Assembly (NCBI GenBank): GCA_031002005.1
Contig: CM061918.1
Span: 63,584,531-63,648,530, forward strand
Source of the DNA: Vandiemenella viatica
Lineage: Eukaryota; Arthropoda; Insecta; Orthoptera; Morabidae
Reading direction: 5' to 3'
Length of the DNA stretch: 64,000 nucleotides
Under the pieces are notes generated by a model, which worked only from the letters and a program-made list of their open reading frames with translations, ran no database searches and was not told the origin of the DNA. The translations under genes and the position numbers were made by a program. Shown piece by piece: positions 34,540-46,379 of this stretch. Positions within the stretch are counted from its first letter, which is position 1; each line of letters opens with the position of its first letter.

Positions 34540-35235
34540 TATGTCTGTAAAAGATGAATTATATCTGCAAATCATTGGACTGGTAATGTCACATCTTTGC
34601 TGTCTGTTTGTTTATAGATACACCTGTTACCAATATCTAGATTGAATATTTTAATCACAAAAACTCATTTTGGCCCACTTAAATGAAGAAGTCGACTCAA
34701 ATCAATTAAGGAGCCAGATTTAGCAATAAAGAATTGATGTCATCTCAAGTTTAAGGCTTAATATAAACCATAGTCTCACACCACTCAGTCATTCTGATTG
34801 GATCTCAATGGTTGGAAGCTACTCATTCCTACATTAAAGCCCATTATACCACTTCACTGAGGGAGGAAAGGGGAAAGTTTTATAGACCAGTTATTATACT
34901 AAAAATTTCATCCTTCAATTAAGGCAGTCTGAGTAACTCATACTGTGGTCCTAATATATGAGCAGCAGGTACCACATTACCAGAATTTATCTGATCAAAG
35001 TGTGAGACAGACTATTACCATTTTGTTTATTTTAGTAAAGAACATTTTTCACTTGGTATAATGTGTCAGTTCAGAGGCAATGTAAACATCAAGTTAGTAG
35101 GTAAATTGTACAAAATCAGTTTCATGGTCTGTGATTTCTAGAATCTGGTGATTCACTGGGTTGAATATTCATTGCTGCTTGTCATGCAGTGATTTGTCAA
35201 CTGAAAGAAGTATTATTCTCCTGATCCCACTTTTT
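34540..35235. other. Unassigned intron sequence
   Basis: No recognised feature. Confidence 0.4.
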
Positions 35236-35236
35236 G

Positions 35237-35241
<5 letters not shown>

Positions 35242-35270
<29 letters not shown>
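35242..35270. repeat. (ATT)n microsatellite, LINE tail
   Basis: About nine to ten ATT units at the 3' end of the minus-strand LINE, consistent with a CR1-like simple-repeat tail rather than poly(A). Confidence 0.85.
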
Positions 35271-35272
<2 letters not shown>

Positions 35273-35550
35273 CAAAGGACAATGATACAGCTTTAATATA
35301 TTTTATAGTACATAAGATGATTTTGTGAATCCCACATCAGGTAAAACTTGTGTGTGGGCTTCAGGATGCAGGTAGCTTGATTCTTATAATACAAATATTT
35401 ACAGTGACTTAGGATCTAAGAGATATACTATACATGACTGTGCGTGAATAACAATCATTGGAACATGTGAGTAATACAATCATTATAAAGATTAGTTCGA
35501 TATGGTTTGACATAACAAAATTTATTTGTACATACATATATAAATATTGT

Positions 35551-37740
35551 TTATATCAGGTAATGGAAGTTTATTAGTTCATTTAACGAGTCATGGTTGT
35601 CTAAAAGCCATGTAGTTATATGTTTCTTCATGGTTTCTTTCGGCTTATTGATAATATCTTCTGGTAATTTATTATAAATACGTGGACCAAGGCAGCTTGG
35701 ATGTCTTTGCCCTAGTAGAGTGTTCCGGCGAGGGATGTATGCTCCACTTCTTTTTTGTAGTCTAGTTCTTAAGTGTGGTTGGTCACTAGTGCTGAAGATT
35801 TTTATGTTGGCATGTATGTACATGACTATTTTTTTAATAAACAGCTGGCGGACATTTAGCAATTGGCTTTGTTTGTACAACTCACAAGTTGGAAAAGTGT
35901 ATGGCATTTTATACATCACTTTCAGAATGTAATTTTGACATCTGTTGACCTGAGTCAAGTGTGTATCTAGTATTCCTCCCCAGCTGTTTATACCATATTG
36001 TAAGTGTGTTTGAACTAGTGCAAAATAGAGAGTTCTTAAGGCTTTTATTGGGAGAGTGTTTCTTATTCTAAAAAATATATAAACAAGCTTCTGCAGTTTG
36101 GTAACTAAGTTAGATGCATGGCGATTCCATCTCAAATTACAGTCTATTTCTATGCCTAGATACATAATGGTTTTTGTTTTCTGTAGTTTCACACAGTTAC
36201 ATTCTGTATGACTATAGCATGTAGGTTTGTGGAGTATCAGAGTTTGATGGTCCAGTGGTTGTGTAGCTACAGTGTGTGAAAAGCAGACGAATTTGGTTTT
36301 GCTTTCATTTATAGTTAGCAGATTATGGTTTAACCATTTCTGAACAGTGTTTAGAGCTTCCTGGGCTGCATTGAAGCTGTGTTCCCAAGTGTTACCTGTA
36401 GCCGTTATAACTGTGTCATCAGCATACGAAGTGATTTTTGCATTGAGATTTAGTTCACAGAGGTCATTTATGTAAACCAGGTACAGAATTGGGCCTAGTA
36501 CCGTTCCTTGCGGAACACCTACTTTGACTTCTGCGGCTTCACTTATGGTATTTCCAATTCGTACCATCTGTGTTCTGTTACAGAGGAAACTATTAAAGAA
36601 TTTTAGAGGAGTTCCTCGTATACCAACCTTTTCGAGTTTTGTGAGAAGTATAGTATGGTCAACAGTGTCAAATGCTTTTTTTAAGTCTAGAAATATTGAG
36701 ATTGTCCTTTTGGAACTATCGACCATCTGGCACAAGTGATCTGTCAATGAGTATATAGCATCCTGAGTGCTTACATTTGGTCTGAAGCCAAACTGATTTT
36801 CTGAAAGTATATTAAATTCTTCCAAGTACTTCATTAATCTACTTTTGATACATTTTTCTAGTAATTTTGAGAGATGTGATGTTAGAGAAATTGGCCTATA
36901 GTTGCATACTTTTTTCCTATCACCTTGCTTATAGACTGGTATAATGATAGCTATTTTAAATGGATCTGGAAACTGTCCTTCTGTTAAAGATAGGTTAAAA
37001 ATATATTTCAGTGGCTGCAGTATAAATTTATTCACAGTCTTCAGAGTTTTACTACTGATATTGTCATGTCCATTTGCAGATTCATTCTTTAGTGTTGCTA
37101 TGTGACTTGCTATTTCTGCTTCTGTTATGGGAGGGAAGAAAACTGACTGCATCTGGGATTTTGGGATGTTACTGTACCTGATACTGTTTGTGGCTTTATC
37201 ATTTGTACTTCTAATGTTTTCAGCGAGTTGTAGGCCTATATTGCTGAAGTATTCCATAAATTTGTTTGCTATGTTGATGGGTTCTGATGTTTGCTGTGAA
37301 TCATTAATGTAAATTTTTTCAATAGGTAACTTTTTATTTTTCTGTCTGCCTGTTATTTCATTGATGTTTTTCCACAATGTTTTTGTGTTACTAGGGTCCA
37401 TCATAATGTTTTTGGTGTAGTATTTTTCTTTTGTAATTTTGATTAGCCTGTTTATCCAGTTTCTGTATAGTTTATATCTCTTTGTAAGATTTTCCAATTC
37501 TGCCACGGAATGATTTGTGGACTTTCTCTTTACCAGTGTTTGGTGTAATTTGTCTCTGATTCTTATAGAGGTTATCAGACCTGCAGTGATCCATGGAGTA
37601 ATTTTTTTAAATTTTGACCTAGTCTGCTTTATATAAGTGGTATGGTCTATGATATGCTGTGTTAGTATCTGGATGAAGGAGTGTGTTGCTTTATGAGCAT
37701 CCTGTTGTATTAGAACAGATTCCCATTTTTCTTTTGCCAA
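35551..37740 (-). CDS. LINE ORF2 reverse transcriptase part
   Basis: 729 codons. RT blocks in order: NYRPISLTSHLSKLLEKCI, ENQFGFRPNVSTQDAIYSL, ISIFLDLKKAFDTVDHTILL, VGVPQGTVLGPILYLVYIND, the active site SYADDTV, and IMYLGIEI. The C-terminus (PSCLGPRIYNKLPEDI) is the usual CR1/Jockey ending. It would reverse-transcribe the element RNA at a nicked target. The frame is complete, but its upstream endonuclease is in the neighbouring frame, joined across a one-base change at about 37691-37745, where A-rich sequence occurs. Confidence 0.93.
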   Translation of the reverse strand: MAKEKWESVLIQQDAHKATHSFIQILTQHIIDHTTYIKQTRSKFKKITPWITAGLITSIRIRDKLHQTLVKRKSTNHSVAELENLTKRYKLYRNWINRLIKITKEKYYTKNIMMDPSNTKTLWKNINEITGRQKNKKLPIEKIYINDSQQTSEPINIANKFMEYFSNIGLQLAENIRSTNDKATNSIRYSNIPKSQMQSVFFPPITEAEIASHIATLKNESANGHDNISSKTLKTVNKFILQPLKYIFNLSLTEGQFPDPFKIAIIIPVYKQGDRKKVCNYRPISLTSHLSKLLEKCIKSRLMKYLEEFNILSENQFGFRPNVSTQDAIYSLTDHLCQMVDSSKRTISIFLDLKKAFDTVDHTILLTKLEKVGIRGTPLKFFNSFLCNRTQMVRIGNTISEAAEVKVGVPQGTVLGPILYLVYINDLCELNLNAKITSYADDTVITATGNTWEHSFNAAQEALNTVQKWLNHNLLTINESKTKFVCFSHTVATQPLDHQTLILHKPTCYSHTECNCVKLQKTKTIMYLGIEIDCNLRWNRHASNLVTKLQKLVYIFFRIRNTLPIKALRTLYFALVQTHLQYGINSWGGILDTHLTQVNRCQNYILKVMYKMPYTFPTCELYKQSQLLNVRQLFIKKIVMYIHANIKIFSTSDQPHLRTRLQKRSGAYIPRRNTLLGQRHPSCLGPRIYNKLPEDIINKPKETMKKHITTWLLDNHDSLNELINFHYLI

Positions 37741-38599
37741 AGAATTTTAGTGATTCATAATTAATCTTAGAAATAATACTTTCCACTTGTTTGATTTTTA
37801 GGGTTTTGTTAGATGTGTTTTGCATAAGAAAAATAGGACTGTGGTCAGTGATACCCGCATGCATAATGGCTGAAGTAAATTCAGCATTTCTTTGGGGTTT
37901 TACATAAATGTGATCGATACAAGTTTCAGAGTTGGGTGTTATTCTTGTGGCTGAGTTTATATAAGAGATGAAACCATTTCCACTAAGTGTATTTATATAC
38001 TCGCTATTTGTTATATGGTTGTGAGTGTTTATATTTGTGTCTCCTATCAGTATAATATGTCTATTTTTAGGTAGTAACTGAAGAGTATTTCTCAGTTCTT
38101 CAATGAATATCTTGGTGTTTGTAGAAGGGGATCTATATATTCCTAGGATTGTGTATGTTTCTTTGCAGTACATTAGATTGATCTGACACATGTTTGCTGC
38201 TTTCACCGAGTTCATTTCTAATATTTCAACATCATTTGTGGATTTTGAGTGTATGTATATTTTTAAGCTGTCATGGGTGGAGTGTTTTGGAGGTATGAAG
38301 AATTCATGGTAGTCTGGCAGAGTGAAAGGTATATCTACAAGAAGCTGTGTTTCTGATAATACTATGACTTCTGGTTTGTGTTCAAGCTGGTCAATCAAGA
38401 CAGAAAAACTTCCAAAATTTGTTATGATACCACGTATGTTGATGTGCATAACATGTATTCCTGCGTAGTACTTAGACAAATCATTTAAATCACTTGTGCT
38501 GTTAACAATGTTTGTGTTAATTCCTTCACAAAAACTAGAGTCTAACTCAGTCCTAGAGTCTTCAAGTTCTCTATTCATTTTTATACCAAAGTGTTCCAA
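37691..38599 (-). CDS. LINE ORF2 endonuclease part (APE type)
   Basis: ATG at 38599 starts about 50 bp after the ORF1 stop. AP-endonuclease motifs are visible: HINIRG (Asn), VIVLSETQ (metal-binding Glu), GIYRSP, IGDTNIN (Asp/Asn pair), CIDHIYV and ITDHSPIF (Asp-His catalytic end). All key residues are kept. The frame runs off into unrelated residues (GKRKMGICS) just before 37691 because of the frame change into the RT. Confidence 0.9.
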   Translation of the reverse strand: MEHFGIKMNRELEDSRTELDSSFCEGINTNIVNSTSDLNDLSKYYAGIHVMHINIRGIITNFGSFSVLIDQLEHKPEVIVLSETQLLVDIPFTLPDYHEFFIPPKHSTHDSLKIYIHSKSTNDVEILEMNSVKAANMCQINLMYCKETYTILGIYRSPSTNTKIFIEELRNTLQLLPKNRHIILIGDTNINTHNHITNSEYINTLSGNGFISYINSATRITPNSETCIDHIYVKPQRNAEFTSAIMHAGITDHSPIFLMQNTSNKTLKIKQVESIISKINYESLKFFGKRKMGICSNTTGCS

Positions 38600-38646
38600 A
38601 AAAAATAAAAGGAGAAAGAAAAAAAAAACTAAATTTAGTCACTCAC

Positions 38647-39611
38647 TCACATATTCTGTTTGCAGTCAGCATCTGGTAGATCTGCTGCTGACTTGATTTG
38701 TAGGATGGCGCTATTTTCATCTTTCCTTAGGTAGATCTTCCCATTTTTGGTCCAGGTATATTTATAGTTCATGGTCCTCTTCACATTTCTTGCTAGCCAG
38801 AACAGGTTTTGGTTCTTCTTCTTCAGATGTTCATTTATATAAATTGTGGAATTTCCATTTATGGCGATGTCTTGACAAAAGATTTTCCCATGTTTCCTCT
38901 TCTTTTCTAGGAAAAGATTTTTTGTTTTGTGTGAGTGAAATTTTGCGACTATCAGTGGAATTTTCTTTTTCCCATCTTTGTTTGGTTTTGTTGGTAGCCT
39001 ATGACAGTATTCAATGTCTTTTTCGCGTCCAGATCTATACCTAATGTTGTCGCAACTTTCCCCACTATTTCATAGACATTTTCTTTTTCCACGTTTGGAA
39101 TTCCCGAGAATTCCAGGTTGCAGTTTTTGGAATATTGTTCCAACTCATTCACTTGCGTTTGCACGAGTTCAAGTTCTGTTTTTAGTAGTGAATTTTCTGT
39201 TTTGCACTTTTTTACTTCATTTTTAAGTTCACTTACACATGTCTTGAACTCATTATTTTGTTTGATTAGTTCGTCAAATTTTTTAGATTGAAATTCAATC
39301 GACGCACAGAGTTCTTTTAGAAGAAGTTGCATATTATTTACAGCCTCACAGATGCTGCTAGGGTCGATATTCACTTTGTGGGGTTGGAAATTGAGCGGCG
39401 ACCCCTTCGATGTGGGGTTATGTTTGCAACACGTCTTGTAGCACCATAGGATTTCTCCTGGATTTGACACCATCGCCTTGTACACGGCATTTGACACACG
39501 CACACATTTGAGGTGAAATGTTTCTGCACACTTTCCGTCACACTGCACATAACTTTCATCTTCATTTAGAAATATTTTGCACGAGCTGCATGTGATAGAA
39601 GTACTGTTCAC
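38647..39611 (-). pseudogene. LINE ORF1: PHD-type finger, coiled coil, C-terminal nucleic-acid-binding domain
   Basis: The N-terminus has CSSC, CDGKC, FHLKC and CYKTCC, a PHD-like Cys/His cluster found in ORF1 of CR1-group LINEs. Residues about 85-155 form a coiled coil (ELKNEVKKCKTENSLLKTEL). ENVYEIVGKVATTLGIDLDA starts the RRM-like/CTD part. The frame stops at 38952, but the same domain continues in the next frame (KKRKHGKIFCQDIAINGNST) to a TGA at 38649-38647, so one indel near 38960-38990 is inferred. ORF1p binds element RNA. Confidence 0.8.
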
Positions 39612-39650
39612 ATAATTTTGAAAAAAAGTGGATTGTATTTTGAGTTTTGT

Positions 39651-40490
39651 TCATTAAGGTATTTCTAACCTACTGGGTTGTTTCTAAAACAATTTTGAAT
39701 TAGGATGTCATGTTATGAGGATATATTAATATGTAAAGGGAAGAGAAAACAAACTTCATCACCCTTCACAGTCAAATGCTAGAAGACTGTGTTGACAAAA
39801 GTAAACATGGCATGAACAAAATATTTTGGGTTGTGGCCTTACATATTCTGGTAAAAGTTAATGCATACATCTAGATCAGCACATCTGTTAACAGTAACCT
39901 CTCTTTTTAGGTTAGGAATTACACCTTGTTAAGGTCATTAGAGGTAAGACTGGAAAACCTGCCATATGAATGGTTTGTTATGAACAATTTGTTTCAGAGC
40001 ACAGGTGGTGGAAATGATATGTATGAAATAAATAAATTATATGTACAAAAACAAAGAAATAAAAGGTACTGAAAGTAAAAAGGAATTACAAATTAGGATA
40101 GGGAAACTAGGCACCACTTAACTTTGAATATGGTAGTTGGGCATGAACACATAAAACAGACTAAAACATATATGGTATAGGAATTTTAATTCTTAGCCCT
40201 TTATCAACAAAAGAATAGTATGGAGGATGGGCTTTGTGGGAGAATGGCCTCACAGAATGATACATATATGCCATAGGCCAATTACCTTGCATAATGGTCA
40301 CTATTTGGAACAGACTTCTACAGCATCCTCCAGATGCAATGTTACTGATGAAGGATTAAGGCCTAAAAATTTAGATATCTTTTGTATTCATGTCCATGTC
40401 TCAACACCAATCTAGCATTAGCTGTGGTAAGTGTTGAGTTCCTTGCCTAATATATAGAGTCATTTATTTTTTATATATAAAGGATAGCGA
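39651..40490. other. Unassigned; possible PLE terminal repeats
   Basis: Two similar segments, about 40095-40150 (GGCACCACTTAACTTTGAAT) and 40495-40550 (AACCACCACTTAGCTTAGAT), each followed by GAACACA and A-rich sequence, may be direct terminal repeats of the neighbouring PLE-3. Otherwise nothing recognised. Confidence 0.35.
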
Positions 40491-40529
40491 AATGAACCAC
40501 CACTTAGCTTAGATGAAGGTTTCATGGGG

Positions 40530-40964
40530 TGAACACACAAAAATGCACAAGAACAGGAAAAACAATTAATATGATTGACCCAAATGCCAAAACTGTATAG
40601 GAGGGACTGTCTGGTATAACATGGATGGCAACTTTCAAAATGGAGATACTGGTGGGTTTGGTGTGGACCAAGCTGCTGAGATGGCCATTGGAGACGGAGA
40701 GGGACCACATCCAATAATGGAGCCTGGGTGTGGAAGTAAGCCCATGTGAAATTCAGTTTTTCAGACCATTCAGAAAATTTAGAAATTTAGAAGTTGGATT
40801 TCCCCATGTGCCCAGATCACAAAAATATCATCTATGAACCTAAGCTACATGAGGGGCTTGAGAGGGACTTTCTCCAAATTTGTCTGTTCCAGGCAGCCCA
40901 TGAAGAGATTATCATAAGAGGGAGAGGCCATGCCAGTGCCCATGGCAGTGCCAGAGAAGTAGTT
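40530..40964 (-). pseudogene. PLE-3 RT, catalytic and thumb part
   Basis: SGTAMGTGMASPSYDNLFMG is the diagnostic PLE block before the active site; RFIDDIFVIWAHG carries the catalytic Asp pair near 40825-40838; VVPLRLQWPSQQLGPHQTHQ and related frames at 40700-40560 match the post-palm region. Stops at several positions. Confidence 0.8.
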
Positions 40965-40969
40965 GTTAT

Positions 40970-43020
40970 TGTAAGCATCTTAGAATTTTAGTAAATTCTA
41001 GCCTCTCACCTCTAGGCATCAGGGGTAAAGCTTATTCTGTAGTAAAAGACAGTTTTCATTTCATGTATAGGTTATGGGAGTAAAGCTTTATGTAGCATGA
41101 GGACACAGTAAACAAACACACTAAATAAACCCCTTTAGGAACAATAAAAGTATTCAAAATTAAATAAAAGCCCTAAAGTAAACCTTCTATATAAGAAAGA
41201 AAACATCAGCTTGGGAGGAAATAGATTAAATCCCACAAGTTCAATTTCGAATAATAGATTTTGATATAGGTTAACTTTACAGTTTCTAAACCAATTTGAA
41301 TGCAGTAAAGACTTTCAGTAGTTGCTAAACGCCGAATATAAACTTTGAATGATAATAAATAAACTTTAAATCAACTGAAAATTAAATAATCATCAGTAAT
41401 CCAACTTTGTAATTATGAACTTCTAACTGGGGAGCATTTTGTCATTTTTAAACCGATTTAGGAGCAAGAAAGTAACTCAATACTTAATAAACCAACTATA
41501 CTAATTTTCTGTAATGATATTAACACCTTTTACTAACCTTAAATATGATAATCCAAAATAATCCAGTTTAGTACACAAGCAATTTCTAATATTTGGCATT
41601 TCACTATTTTCACACACTTTCGAACAAAATAAAGTAGTTTTAATGAAGTAATAATGGAATTAAAATATAAATTCACTAAAATTTCGTAGTTTCTGAACGT
41701 ATAAATAACTTAAATCAATTTTTATACTTCGTTAGATACTCTGCACTTTTAATAATTTTTTATCTCAAAATCCTAGAGAACATTCGAAATAAAAAGTAGA
41801 TTTCCGGGAAGACCTAAAAATCTAATATCACATATAAAAATTTCAAGCCATTCCAAGTAATAGAACCGATTTTATAGAGATCTTAAAATTTATTTTTCAT
41901 TGCAGCCATGTGGGCAACTTAGAAATTAATTTCGACCGATCTAAAGTAGGTACAAAGATGAGATAACTTTCAGAATACGTAATTTAATTCAGTGAATCTC
42001 TTGCTAATTTTATATTTACGAGAAAACTAACAGAAATAAAGTTATAAAATTAAAACTGAAATTGCACTTTGGTTACGTCGTAGTTAAACTTTCCCTGCAC
42101 CAATCTTAATAAAAATTACACCAATAAACTCGGGAATTTTTATATAACAAAGTGATAATAATATAATTTGCATAAATTGTAGCGTTAATAAAATGACGAA
42201 ATGTAGAAATTTCCAGAACAAAAGTAATTCCCCAGAGTAGAGAAATAGTTCACTCCTACACTTACAATTTTTAAACCAGTTGCTTAAAATTATTCACTAA
42301 ATATCCATTATTTCACAATTAAATATGTCGAAACACTGTCACACCTAAAGTTTTGGATAACCGTTTAGTTACTGAGATATTTCTGGCCTAAATCGTAGAG
42401 GTGTTAGCAGAAAGTTGTGTTTTGGCTCTGACGTCAGCGAAGGTATAAATTAGGTCGCCTTGTGAAGACGTGATTCTGTAGTTCTGTAATTCTTTTCCGG
42501 GTTTGAAGTCGTGCTAATAAGATGTTACAAGCGTGTGCGCTGGTAGGTTGGCAACTCCGACTTAGGTTGGTAGCTCAGGTTTTCAGTTGGCACTACTGGG
42601 GTCGGCCATGATGGAACATAGTCGGGGGCGTGGCATTTGTTTACTTAACATGAACTTTTAATTTTCAACGGGGTGTTGGTCGGTCTTTACTTCTCTCCAT
42701 AATCTGTAATTTTTGGAACGATTGTTCGATTGCCTAAGCAACTTAAGAATGCTGTTTGAACTTTGAATTTCATTCTAAATAAACTCTGAGAATTTTTGGA
42801 AAAGTGAACTGTTTTATTTCTGTAGCTGCTGTAATACCTTTTCAATATTTGGGGTCTTCAAATATTGTGGCGACCTGTAGCGTTCTAGTTGTATCCTGGC
42901 AACATGGTCAAATTAAATTAAAGTATTCAACAAGTTTTCATCGGACTTGGAGGTGTGATCAAGAGAGTAAGTTAAGGCACATAGGCGATACTCTACCCCG
43001 GTATCGGTCTTGTCCTTACA
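40970..43020 (+). mobile_element. Solo LTR, family B, copy 4 (diverged 5' half)
   Basis: 2051 bp beginning TGTAAGCATCTTAGAATTTT and ending TCGGTCTTGTCCTTACA with GTTAT duplications. The last 380 bp closely match the other family-B LTRs (TTGTGGCGACCTGTAGCG, CGATACTCTACCCCGG); the middle is different and longer, so it is a separate subfamily. Confidence 0.8.
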
Positions 43021-43025
43021 GTTAT

Positions 43026-43670
43026 TAAGTATCAATTCAGCCAGGGTGGTGAGGAATGATGTGCTCGGGCAGCTGGAGGATCTAGAAAATGTTCCATGAC
43101 ACTGAGTCCATGGCAATGTGGCATGTGTGTGTATAGGGATCAATTGTTACTAGACTGGAGTTGGAAGGAAGTGACGTGGGCATAGTTGAAAAGAAGTGTT
43201 GTATGTCCTTAATATGAAGAAAGGGGAGCTGATAGACTGTAGGTATTGGTCCACCAATGAAGAGATTCATTTAATTGGAGATCCATAAGCCCCATCACTA
43301 AGCCTATAGATTTTGGGAATGAGGTAAAGGGTAGGTATACGTGAATTTTGAGGAGTAAGAGTGAGACCTTGGAGGAGCTCATGACTTGTACTCATTCCCG
43401 TATATATGATTTTTTTTTTTTTTTAACGGCAGGTGTGGGATCTACAGTGAGGTGGCAGTAAAAATTGGCATCTGACAACTGATGAAGGACTTCAGCCACA
43501 TAGTTGCTGAAATTCATGATTACTGTGGTCCCCAGGAAGGATAATATGATTTGGGTTAGTTGAATGTTGTTTTCTGGTTGATTAAACATCTGCTCATTAA
43601 TATTTTTCCATATCTGAAAATGTGATTTCTTATTATTCTTAACTGTTCCTAAGATACTACAGTACATGTA
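43026..43670 (-). pseudogene. PLE-3 RT, N-terminal part
   Basis: GTTVIMNFSNYVAEVLHQLS and LTVDPTPAV form the PLE lead-in; after a T-rich (minus-strand A-run) break come RIPTLYLIPKIYRLSDGAYG (degenerate PKIHK block), SSLVDQYLQS, FLHIKDIQHFF, LPSNSSLVTIDPYT and a shifted copy of the SLYTNIPH region. It ends at the LTR insertion point. Confidence 0.78.
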
Positions 43671-44940
43671 CCTAACAAATTCAGATGGGGTTTTTACAGT
43701 TTTAAGGCTTACAGTTGTAGCTTAATATGGATTAGCAATAATAGCTGTACAATAATTACCTCTTCATATTAATATGGATATTTTTCAGTAACTTTATAAG
43801 CAATTAGTAACCTAATTTTTGAATTTCCTAAATTATTTTATGTTAAAAAAATCTAATATAATATCTAAAAGAAAAATTTATATTTATTGCATTTCCAAGG
43901 CAATATTTGGTCCTAGAAAAAAAGGGTAAACATTTCTACAGAAACCAATGTCAATGTATGTAAAACAGCAGGCAAATTCTAATAATTGTTAAAATAAAAA
44001 ATTAACACTACTAATCTAGTTGGTACTGACTTCATCTGTTATTTTTACACACAGATGAAAGTCAAGGATTTACTACAATACTGTAGTGTTTGTACTGTTT
44101 TCTTCTTCTTCTTTTTATCATCTCTGTCAGTGTCTACAATTCTCATAAGTTTGAGTTTACTACTATATGTTAATTTTGCTTTATGACATTGCATATTGCT
44201 CTAGAATGCTGTGGGATTAAGTGTACCATATCAAGATAATGAATTTTGCACTATTTTTAAGAGGGAAAAAAAGCACATTTTTGTGGTGCACTAACAACGA
44301 ATCCCCTCCCTGTGGTTCTATTCAACTAAACCATCACATAGCACCTGCTTGAAAAATAAGTTCAAATCTTGCCATGGTCCAAGACTGTTTAACTCAAGTA
44401 ATATATTTCAAATGAAGACAGGAACATGAGTATACTGGATAAGCACTTATGGTACAAGTATACATAAGTAGAGAGAGACAACCATACAGTGTAAGCTGCA
44501 ATGTTGTGTGACTTTATTAGTACTGAAAATCTCTGGCATTCAACTATTCATACTGTTCATTCCCCCTTCAGAGTTAAGCATTTGAAAACTAGAATAACAA
44601 AATAAACAATTTTAAAGGTAAATTTCTTATCACACTAACCAAAATACTTTTCTCCCTTGAAACAAAAAAGGCATCAACAGCAATACTATAATACAGAAGA
44701 AGAAAATAACAGTTTAAAACTTACTACACTGAAGTCCATAAGTTAAGGGATCTTTGAGATCTATGGAAAAGCATTGCTTAGTGTGGGTAGAGATCTGAGT
44801 GTGTGTTGTATACATTTTGCAAACAGGTTTAAAGTTGAAGGGAAACAGGTTGGCACAGAGAACACATCTGGATGACATTATGCATGGTCAGATTATAAGG
44901 AGATTAGAGTCCATACACAGTCTGATGGAAGTGGACCAAG
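43671..44940. other. Unassigned intron sequence
   Basis: AT-rich, no coding or repeat ends recognised. Confidence 0.4.
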
Positions 44941-46266
44941 TGTAAGAACCTTTGAATTTTGGTAAATTCTAGTTTTGCTTAGGCGGGACTTAGAAATTTT
45001 GTGAAGTACAGTTTTCAACTTTAAGTAATTTCCCTGTAATCTTGCTCACAGTTGTAATTCGTTATAATAATCATTTTAATGTGTAATTATCATATCGGGA
45101 AACGTTTAGTTTAAGAGTTATTCCCGTTTGTTCAAGTTTTGAAGCACGCGATCAGAATAGTGAAATTCTAAGATTCGCAGTATCTTTAAATCCAGTAAAG
45201 CGACAACCGAACTTTTATCACCAGCTGTAGTCAGCACTATCCCCGATATTTTGGAAATAAAATTAAGTAATTCAGCAAAGTCTAATTAGCGATTTTAATT
45301 AAGAGCAAAAAATAAGCTTTTTTATTAAAAGAGATATCAATTTAAATTTTACATTAGCAGATAGCCCTAATTAAGACAAGTTCATACATATATGGGTTTT
45401 CATCAAAAGTTTAAGCATTTGTCCGGAAATTAAGTTTTTGTAAAATAGATTGTCGCGGATTGTTGTGCACGCACGTAAAAAGTTCTAGAACACTTAGGGA
45501 TTTTACCCAAATTTGAATGTATCACTACGCGGAGTCTTAAACAGCTAAAACATTAAAATTAATTACTCTAAATTTCTCAAGAGACTGCCACTGGACTTCT
45601 AGTGGATAAGTCCAGATACTGTCAAAGTTTAAACATTTTTAATAGTCGGGATCGTCAAATAAATTTCGTACTCTTTGAGCTACGCGGAGGAAAAAGATGT
45701 GATACAGTTGCTGACGTCACTGGTTCTCGTAGTTTCGATAAAAGAGCCGGTCTGTTCTGGCCGGGGGTCTGTTCCGGTCTGTCTGTTCCTGCCTGGCGTC
45801 GGTTTCGGTCTGTCTTTCGTCGCGCTGGTTGTAACTCGCCATGCTGGCTAGTTCAACCATGAGGGATCGTGTCGTGTTAAATCATAACTTCAATGACTGT
45901 TAAGAACTTGTAAATTTACTAAAGGGGTTTCGGTCGGTTAGATTTCTCTCCACAATCTGTAACTTTTGGATCGAGTGTTCGATATGCCTGCTCAACTGTA
46001 AATGCCATTTTGAACTTTTGACTTTGAAGAATAAAACTTTGGATTTTACTAATAGTGAACTTGTGTGCTTCAGTAGTTTGCTTGAACCCTTTTCTCTATT
46101 TGGGGGTATCAAATATTGTGGCGACCTAGGCATTTAGTTGAGTCATCCTGGCTACATGGTCAAATCAAATCAAAATTATTTAGCAAGAGTTTTCATCGAA
46201 CAGCAAGAGTGTAAGCTAAGGCACCAAGGCGATACTATAACCCCAGTATCAGCCAGGTTCCTTACA
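44941..46266 (+). mobile_element. Solo LTR, family B, copy 2
   Basis: 1326 bp beginning TGTAAGAACCTTTGAATTTT and ending CAGGTTCCTTACA with a 4-bp duplication CAAG (44937-44940, 46267-46270). Nearly collinear with copies 1 and 3. Poly(A) signal AATAAAACTTTGG near 46030. The open frame at 45602-45862 is part of the LTR and has no known motif. Confidence 0.85.
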
Positions 46267-46379
46267 CAAGATTGTCCGTATCATCATTTCATGGCTGTGG
46301 ATAAGATTCATGGAGGGAGGAAACATTGAACAGCAGTACAGGAAAGGTCAACAACAAGCTACAACCCAGCAACATGATC

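Larger units (their letters stand above)
35242..39650 (-). mobile_element. Nearly full-length CR1/Jockey-group LINE
   Basis: Two-ORF non-LTR retrotransposon on the minus strand: ORF1 (about 39611-38647), ORF2 with endonuclease and RT (38599-35551), a 3' UTR of about 280 bp and a terminal ATT-type microsatellite (35242-35270). Only single frame changes interrupt ORF1 and ORF2, so it is recent. It lies in the 30.7-kb intron of the LRR gene, same strand. The exact 5' end and a target duplication were not identified. Confidence 0.88.
40530..43670 (-). mobile_element. Penelope-like element PLE-3, split by solo LTR
   Basis: Minus-strand PLE RT coding is present on both sides of the LTR at 40970-43020: N-terminal and palm-leading blocks at 43670-43026, catalytic and later blocks at 40964-40530. 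A 5-bp duplication GTTAT (40965-40969, 43021-43025) flanks the LTR. Several stops and frameshifts. No endonuclease domain was recognised. Confidence 0.8.

Noticed and set aside
35720..37312. Plus-strand frames over the LINE ORF2
   Set aside because: Antisense shadows of the reverse transcriptase.
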